Origin: Spirochaetota bacterium | Lineage (GTDB): Bacteria > Spirochaetota > Spirochaetia > DSM-27196 > PWMO01 | Direction: 5' to 3' | Assembly: GCA_009908925.1 (NCBI GenBank) | Contig: JAAAOH010000065.1 | Location: 1-8,747, forward strand | DNA: 8,747 nt | Part shown: positions 5,191 to 8,747 of the stretch, piece after piece | Numbering within the stretch: the first letter of the stretch is position 1 | Layout: each line of letters opens with the position of its first letter | Translations under genes and position numbers: made by a program | The notes under the pieces: generated by a model | Seen by the model: only the letters and a program-made list of their open reading frames with translations | What the model was told of the DNA's origin: nothing | Database searches by the model: none

Positions 5191-6585
5191 GTGGCTACAT
5201 CCTACGACTATGATCTTGTGGTAATCGGCTCCGGTCCGGGAGGCTACGTTTCGGCGATTCGGGCGACCCAGCTCGGCATGACGGCAGCCGTCATAGAGAA
5301 AGACAAGCCGGGTGGCGTATGCCTGAACATCGGCTGTATTCCCTCGAAGGCTCTCATTCATCAGGCGGAGATATACAGCCATGGATCCGATCTCGAAGCA
5401 ATGGGCATAAGCCTCGATCGCAGCGGATTCGATTACTCGAAGGTTTTCAGGAAATCCCGCAACGCTGCCCAGCGCCTTTCCAGGGGCGTGCAGGCGTTGC
5501 TGAAGAAAAACAAGGTGGATCTCATCCAGGGCGCCGCGCGCCTCTCCGGCGAGCATGAGGTTACCGTCGACGGCAAGAAGAAGGTAAGCGGCACGTTCAT
5601 CCTCGTTGCCACCGGCTCTCGTCCCAAGGTGGTGCCCGGATTCGAGTTCGACGAGGAAAAGGTGATCTCTTCGACCGGCGCACTCATGCTCGAGAAGCTG
5701 CCGGAGAAGCTGCTCGTGCTCGGCGCCGGCTACATCGGGATGGAGTTCGCGCACGTCATGAGCTCCTTCGGCGTGGAGGTAACGGTCGTCGAGATGCTCG
5801 ATCAGATCCTTCCGAACTCGGACGCCGAGGCTGTAGCCGTTCTCCACCGTGAGTTCAAGCGTCGCGGCATCAAGATGCTCACCGGCATGAAGGCCTCCAA
5901 CATGAAAAAGACAGAATCCGGCGTTTCGCTGACGGCCGAGGACAAAGACGGCGACACCGAGGAGCTCTCCGCGGATCTGTTGCTGGTCTCGGTCGGTCGC
6001 TCGCCCAACACCGGGGATCTCGGTCTCGAAGAGCTCGGAATAGAGCTAGAGAAGGGGTTCGTGAAAACGGGAGACTACTATCGCACCTCGGTTGAGAGCG
6101 TGTACGCCATCGGTGACATTACCGCGTCACCGCAACTCGCCCATGTAGCGATGAAAGAGGGCGAGATCGCCGTCGAGCACATGGCAGGGCACGCCGGTGA
6201 AAAGCTTCTGCCGCCCGAACACATCCCGGGCGCCATTTACACCGAGCCGCAGCTTGCAAGCTTCGGGCCCACTGAAGAGAAACTGAAAGCCGACGGCGTA
6301 TCCTACGGCAAGGCTTCCTTTCCCTACCGCGGCGCGGGCAAGGCCGTCGCCATCGAGCAGCCAGAAGGGGTGGTGAAGATTCTCTTCGATAAGGAGACTC
6401 ACGAGATGCTGGCTGCGCACGTGGCGGGTTCTCAGGCTACGGAGCTCATCCATGAGTTGTTGCTCGGTAAACGCAGTGAGCTCCTGCCGCATGATATCGC
6501 TACCATGGTTCACGCGCATCCGACGCTGTCCGAGGCGGTCATGGAGGCGGCGCGCGGTGTGGAGGGCTGGATCATCCACGCCTGA
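5191..6585 (+). CDS. lpdA: Dihydrolipoyl dehydrogenase (E3)
   Basis: E3 re-oxidises the dihydrolipoyl groups of 2-oxoacid dehydrogenase complexes or the glycine cleavage system through FAD and reduces NAD+ to NADH in the cytoplasm. The 464-aa product is full length. It has the FAD-binding GSGPGG (13-18) and the redox disulfide C44/C49 (GGVCLNIGCIPSK). The NAD-binding GAGYIG is at 178-183, with E201 positioned for NAD rather than NADP. The second FAD motif is AIGDI (306-310), and the C-terminal dimer interface holds the catalytic pair H443 and E448 (HAHPTLSE). No lipoyl domain is fused at the N-terminus. The start is GTG at 5191, with AAAGGAG (5178-5184) 6 nt upstream. No E1 or E2 gene is adjacent, so its partner complex is unknown. 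It is divergent from nqrB, whose complex consumes NADH. Confidence 0.96.
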   Translation: MATSYDYDLVVIGSGPGGYVSAIRATQLGMTAAVIEKDKPGGVCLNIGCIPSKALIHQAEIYSHGSDLEAMGISLDRSGFDYSKVFRKSRNAAQRLSRGVQALLKKNKVDLIQGAARLSGEHEVTVDGKKKVSGTFILVATGSRPKVVPGFEFDEEKVISSTGALMLEKLPEKLLVLGAGYIGMEFAHVMSSFGVEVTVVEMLDQILPNSDAEAVAVLHREFKRRGIKMLTGMKASNMKKTESGVSLTAEDKDGDTEELSADLLLVSVGRSPNTGDLGLEELGIELEKGFVKTGDYYRTSVESVYAIGDITASPQLAHVAMKEGEIAVEHMAGHAGEKLLPPEHIPGAIYTEPQLASFGPTEEKLKADGVSYGKASFPYRGAGKAVAIEQPEGVVKILFDKETHEMLAAHVAGSQATELIHELLLGKRSELLPHDIATMVHAHPTLSEAVMEAARGVEGWIIHA

Positions 6586-6652
6586 CGGCGCAGCCGCGGC
6601 CTTTATTTGTGTCGTGGAATTTGGTAGGTTTGCCGCCACATGGGGTTCGTAC

Positions 6653-7738
6653 ATGGATAGCACCAGAGCGCAAAGCGGCTTCCTGTTCATTCTCACCGTC
6701 CTCGCCGTCGCAGGTGTTCTCCACGTCACCGGCTCGGTTTTCGTGCCGCTCGTCATTGCCGTGCTCCTGTCCTTCGTCTTTTCACCGATCATCTCGTTCT
6801 TCTCCAAACGCGGCGTGCCCCGGATCCTGTCGACGCTCCTCGTGCTGCTCATCTTTCTCGCCTTCAGTTTCCTCGTCGGGCTTGTGCTGTACTCCAGCGT
6901 CCAGTCGCTCGTTCGGGAGTTTCCGGCATACCAGCAGCGCATAAGCGCGGTTCTCCAGGATCTCATCATTTACTTCGATCTCCCCGAGGATATCCTGGAC
7001 GAGATCCAGATCAACCGCCGTATCGGGCAGCTACTCGTTTCGGTCTCCGGGAATTTCATGAGTTTCGTAAGCGGCCTGATCCTTGTGATCGTCTTTCTGT
7101 TCTTCGTGTTGCGCGAGCAACCGTTCCTGCATCGAAAGCTCACCCATGCACTGCAGGACCAGGCCACCCGGAAGATCACCATCATGCTCGCCCACATTAA
7201 CAGCCAGATCGGGCGCTACATCGGCGTGAAGCTTCTTGTGAGCTTTCTCACCGCCACCATCGTGTTCACCACCTTCTCGATCATCGGCGTGGACTTCCCC
7301 TTCATCTGGGGCGTGCTCACTTTCCTGTTCAATTTCATCCCGAGCATCGGCTCAATAGCCATCACGGTGCTCAGCGGTTCCTTCGCCGTGGTGCAGTTTC
7401 TTCCGGAGTGGAATCCCATTATCGCCGCGGTTCTGTCGATGGCGCTGACGCAGGTCATCATCGGAAACGTGCTCGATCCGCATCTTCTCGGTGAACGGCT
7501 CAACCTCAGCCCGGTGGTGATTCTGCTTTCTCTGCTGGTCTGGGGATGGATCTGGGGCGTGATCGGCATGTTCCTCGCGGTCCCCATCACCGCGGCCATC
7601 AAGATCACGCTGGAGAACGTACCGGGCGTACGGGCCATCGGCATCCTCATGGGCACCGGAACCTACAGACGCAGAAAGGGCGATCCGTTTCCGGAGGACG
7701 ATGAGGCCCCGGACGATGAGACGCCGATCGAAACCTAA
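6653..7738 (+). CDS. AI-2E/PerM-family membrane transporter
   Basis: This is a 361-aa polytopic membrane protein of the AI-2E transporter (PerM, formerly UPF0118) family. Members have been linked to autoinducer-2 export, Na+/H+ exchange and other transport, so the substrate is not assignable here. Hydrophobic segments lie near residues 10-27, 29-50, 60-82, 134-155, 196-240 (two), 243-270 and 288-317. The soluble loop at about 83-133 is typical of the family. Hallmarks are FNFIPSIGS (226-234), the GNVLDPHLLGERLNLSP block (271-287) and GMFLAVPITAAIK (305-317). The C-terminal tail is basic and then strongly acidic (PEDDEAPDDE). The ATG at 6653 has only a weak ribosome-binding site (GGGG, 6642-6645). 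The reading frame extends further 5' into lpdA, but an N-terminus there would not fit the family. It starts 67 nt after lpdA; co-transcription is possible but unproven. Confidence 0.88.
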   Translation: MDSTRAQSGFLFILTVLAVAGVLHVTGSVFVPLVIAVLLSFVFSPIISFFSKRGVPRILSTLLVLLIFLAFSFLVGLVLYSSVQSLVREFPAYQQRISAVLQDLIIYFDLPEDILDEIQINRRIGQLLVSVSGNFMSFVSGLILVIVFLFFVLREQPFLHRKLTHALQDQATRKITIMLAHINSQIGRYIGVKLLVSFLTATIVFTTFSIIGVDFPFIWGVLTFLFNFIPSIGSIAITVLSGSFAVVQFLPEWNPIIAAVLSMALTQVIIGNVLDPHLLGERLNLSPVVILLSLLVWGWIWGVIGMFLAVPITAAIKITLENVPGVRAIGILMGTGTYRRRKGDPFPEDDEAPDDETPIET

Positions 7739-7764
7739 TACACAGATAGAGTACACAGATAGAG
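7739..7764. repeat. Perfect 13-bp tandem repeat before trpS
   Basis: TACACAGATAGAG occurs twice head to tail (7739-7751 and 7752-7764), starting directly after the stop codon of the upstream gene. The second copy ends inside the trpS ribosome-binding site (AGGAG, 7763-7767). It fills most of the 38-nt gap between the two genes. Confidence 0.9.
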
Positions 7765-7776
7765 GAGAATACGAAC

Positions 7777-8747
7777 ATGGAAAAGCGGCGCATCCTGACC
7801 GGGGATCGGCCCACGGGCCGGCTTCACCTCGGCCATTACGTGGGGTCCATCCAGAACCGTGTGCAATTGCAGAAGGAGTACGAGTGCTTCTTTCTCATAG
7901 CGGACCTTCATATGCTGACCACCAGGCCCGCCAAGGAAGACATCGAGGGAATCACCGAAAATGCCCGACAGATGGTCACCGACTACATAGCCTGCGGCAT
8001 CGATCCCACGCAGTCGACGATCTATCTGCAGTCGGCCGTTCATGAAACCTATGAGCTCAACCTCATCTTCGAGATGCTCGTCACCGTCCCCCGTCTGCAG
8101 CGGCTGCCGTCGCTGAAGGAGATGAAGGACTCGGCGAATCTCGTGGAGATGCCCTTCGGGCTGCTCGGCTACCCCGTTCTGCAGGCCGCGGATATCCTCG
8201 TGCCGCGAGCCCATCTCGTACCGGTCGGAAAGGACAACGAGTCTCACGTGGAGCTCACACGGGAGATCGCGCGGCGGTTCAACAACTCCTACGGAGAGGT
8301 TTTCCCGGTACCCGACGTGAAAATCGGGGACGTGCCGACTCTCGTGGGGACCGACGGGCGCGCGAAAATGTCGAAATCCCTCGGAAACGCCATCCTGCTC
8401 TCCGACGACGAGAAGACCGTCGAGAAGAAGGTGATGAGCATGTACACCGACCCCAACCGGGTCAGCGCCGACGTGCCGGGAACCGTGGAGGGCAATCCCG
8501 TGTTCATCTACCACGACACGTTCAACCCGAATACCGCCGAAGTCGACGACCTCAAGGAACGCTACCGCGCGGGCAAAGTCGGCGACGTCGAAGTGAAGCG
8601 CAAGCTCGTCGCCGCCATCAACGCCTTCCTCGATCCGATCCGCGAGAAACGCGCCGAAATCGAGAGCAGGAAGGGCTATGTCGATGAGGTCATCTACGAG
8701 GGCACGCTCCACACCCGTGAGGTGGCGCGCGATACGCTCACGATGGC
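7777..8747 (+). CDS. trpS: Tryptophanyl-tRNA synthetase (3' end outside window)
   Basis: TrpS charges tRNA-Trp with tryptophan using ATP in the cytoplasm. It is a class I synthetase. The window holds 323 codons, nearly the whole of a protein usually about 330 aa long; only the C-terminus is missing. The class I HIGH-type motif is PTGRLHLGHYVG (12-23) and the KMSKS loop is at 197-201 (GRAKMSKSLGN). Family blocks LLGYPVLQAADIL and VGKDNESHVELTREIARRFN are intact. The ATG at 7777 has AGGAG (7763-7767) 9 nt upstream. The reading frame stays open to the window end with no frameshift. A 13-bp tandem duplication runs into the ribosome-binding site. No T-box leader, leader peptide or terminator fits in the 38-nt gap, so any tryptophan-responsive control must act elsewhere. 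It is likely read from an upstream promoter. Confidence 0.96.
   Translation, partial: MEKRRILTGDRPTGRLHLGHYVGSIQNRVQLQKEYECFFLIADLHMLTTRPAKEDIEGITENARQMVTDYIACGIDPTQSTIYLQSAVHETYELNLIFEMLVTVPRLQRLPSLKEMKDSANLVEMPFGLLGYPVLQAADILVPRAHLVPVGKDNESHVELTREIARRFNNSYGEVFPVPDVKIGDVPTLVGTDGRAKMSKSLGNAILLSDDEKTVEKKVMSMYTDPNRVSADVPGTVEGNPVFIYHDTFNPNTAEVDDLKERYRAGKVGDVEVKRKLVAAINAFLDPIREKRAEIESRKGYVDEVIYEGTLHTREVARDTLTM

Noticed and set aside
6586..6625. Possible terminator after lpdA (CGGC-GCA-GCCG then a T-rich stretch)
   Set aside because: The stem is only 4 bp and the following TTTATTT is not adjacent, so it is too weak to call.
6452..6652. Longer N-terminus for the AI-2E/PerM protein, with the frame open back into lpdA
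   Set aside because: The extension lies over lpdA coding sequence in another frame and has no family-like hydrophobic start; ATG 6653 begins just before the first expected membrane helix.

Overview
The window is ordinary, gene-dense bacterial chromosome with a fairly high GC content. It holds one reverse-strand block (about 1-4955) and one forward-strand block (about 5191-8747), which diverge from a 235-nt intergenic region. No mobile element, CRISPR array, tRNA or rRNA was seen. The organism is uncertain. A sodium-pumping NADH dehydrogenase with small, Rnf-sized B and C subunits, beside a free-standing dihydrolipoyl dehydrogenase and a REC-PAS regulator, fits an anaerobic or saline-environment bacterium. 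A spirochaete is my best guess, but it rests on gene resemblance only and is low confidence.

Reverse strand, in transcription order. nqrB, nqrC, nqrD, nqrE and nqrF form a tight operon with 4-, 1- and 4-nt overlaps and then a 19-nt gap. They encode five of the six subunits of Na+-translocating NADH:quinone oxidoreductase. The sixth, nqrA, which normally leads the operon, is not in the window. Eighteen nt after nqrF comes a conserved soluble protein of unknown function (154 aa), probably in the same transcript. After an 84-nt gap comes the start of a REC-PAS signalling protein that runs off the window. That gap holds the most striking non-coding structure here: a 14-bp perfect inverted repeat enclosing an 8-bp GC-rich hairpin. 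One arm contains the regulator's ribosome-binding site, and the other overlaps a good promoter.

Divergent region (4956-5190). It carries a likely nqr promoter with extended -10, a near-perfect 13-bp direct repeat in the nqr leader, a 21-bp operator-like palindrome before lpdA, and two candidate lpdA promoters.

Forward strand. lpdA (dihydrolipoyl dehydrogenase, E3) is followed by an AI-2E/PerM-family membrane protein. Next is trpS (tryptophanyl-tRNA synthetase, cut by the window end), preceded by a perfect 13-bp tandem duplication that runs into its ribosome-binding site. E3 makes NADH and the Nqr complex oxidises NADH while exporting Na+, so the divergent pair makes metabolic sense, though co-regulation is inference. 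The remaining genes look like unrelated housekeeping.

I see no clear novel multi-gene system. The points most worth checking are the nested hairpin and promoter ahead of the regulator, the absence of nqrA together with Rnf-like features of NqrB/NqrC, and the unknown protein riding in the nqr operon.
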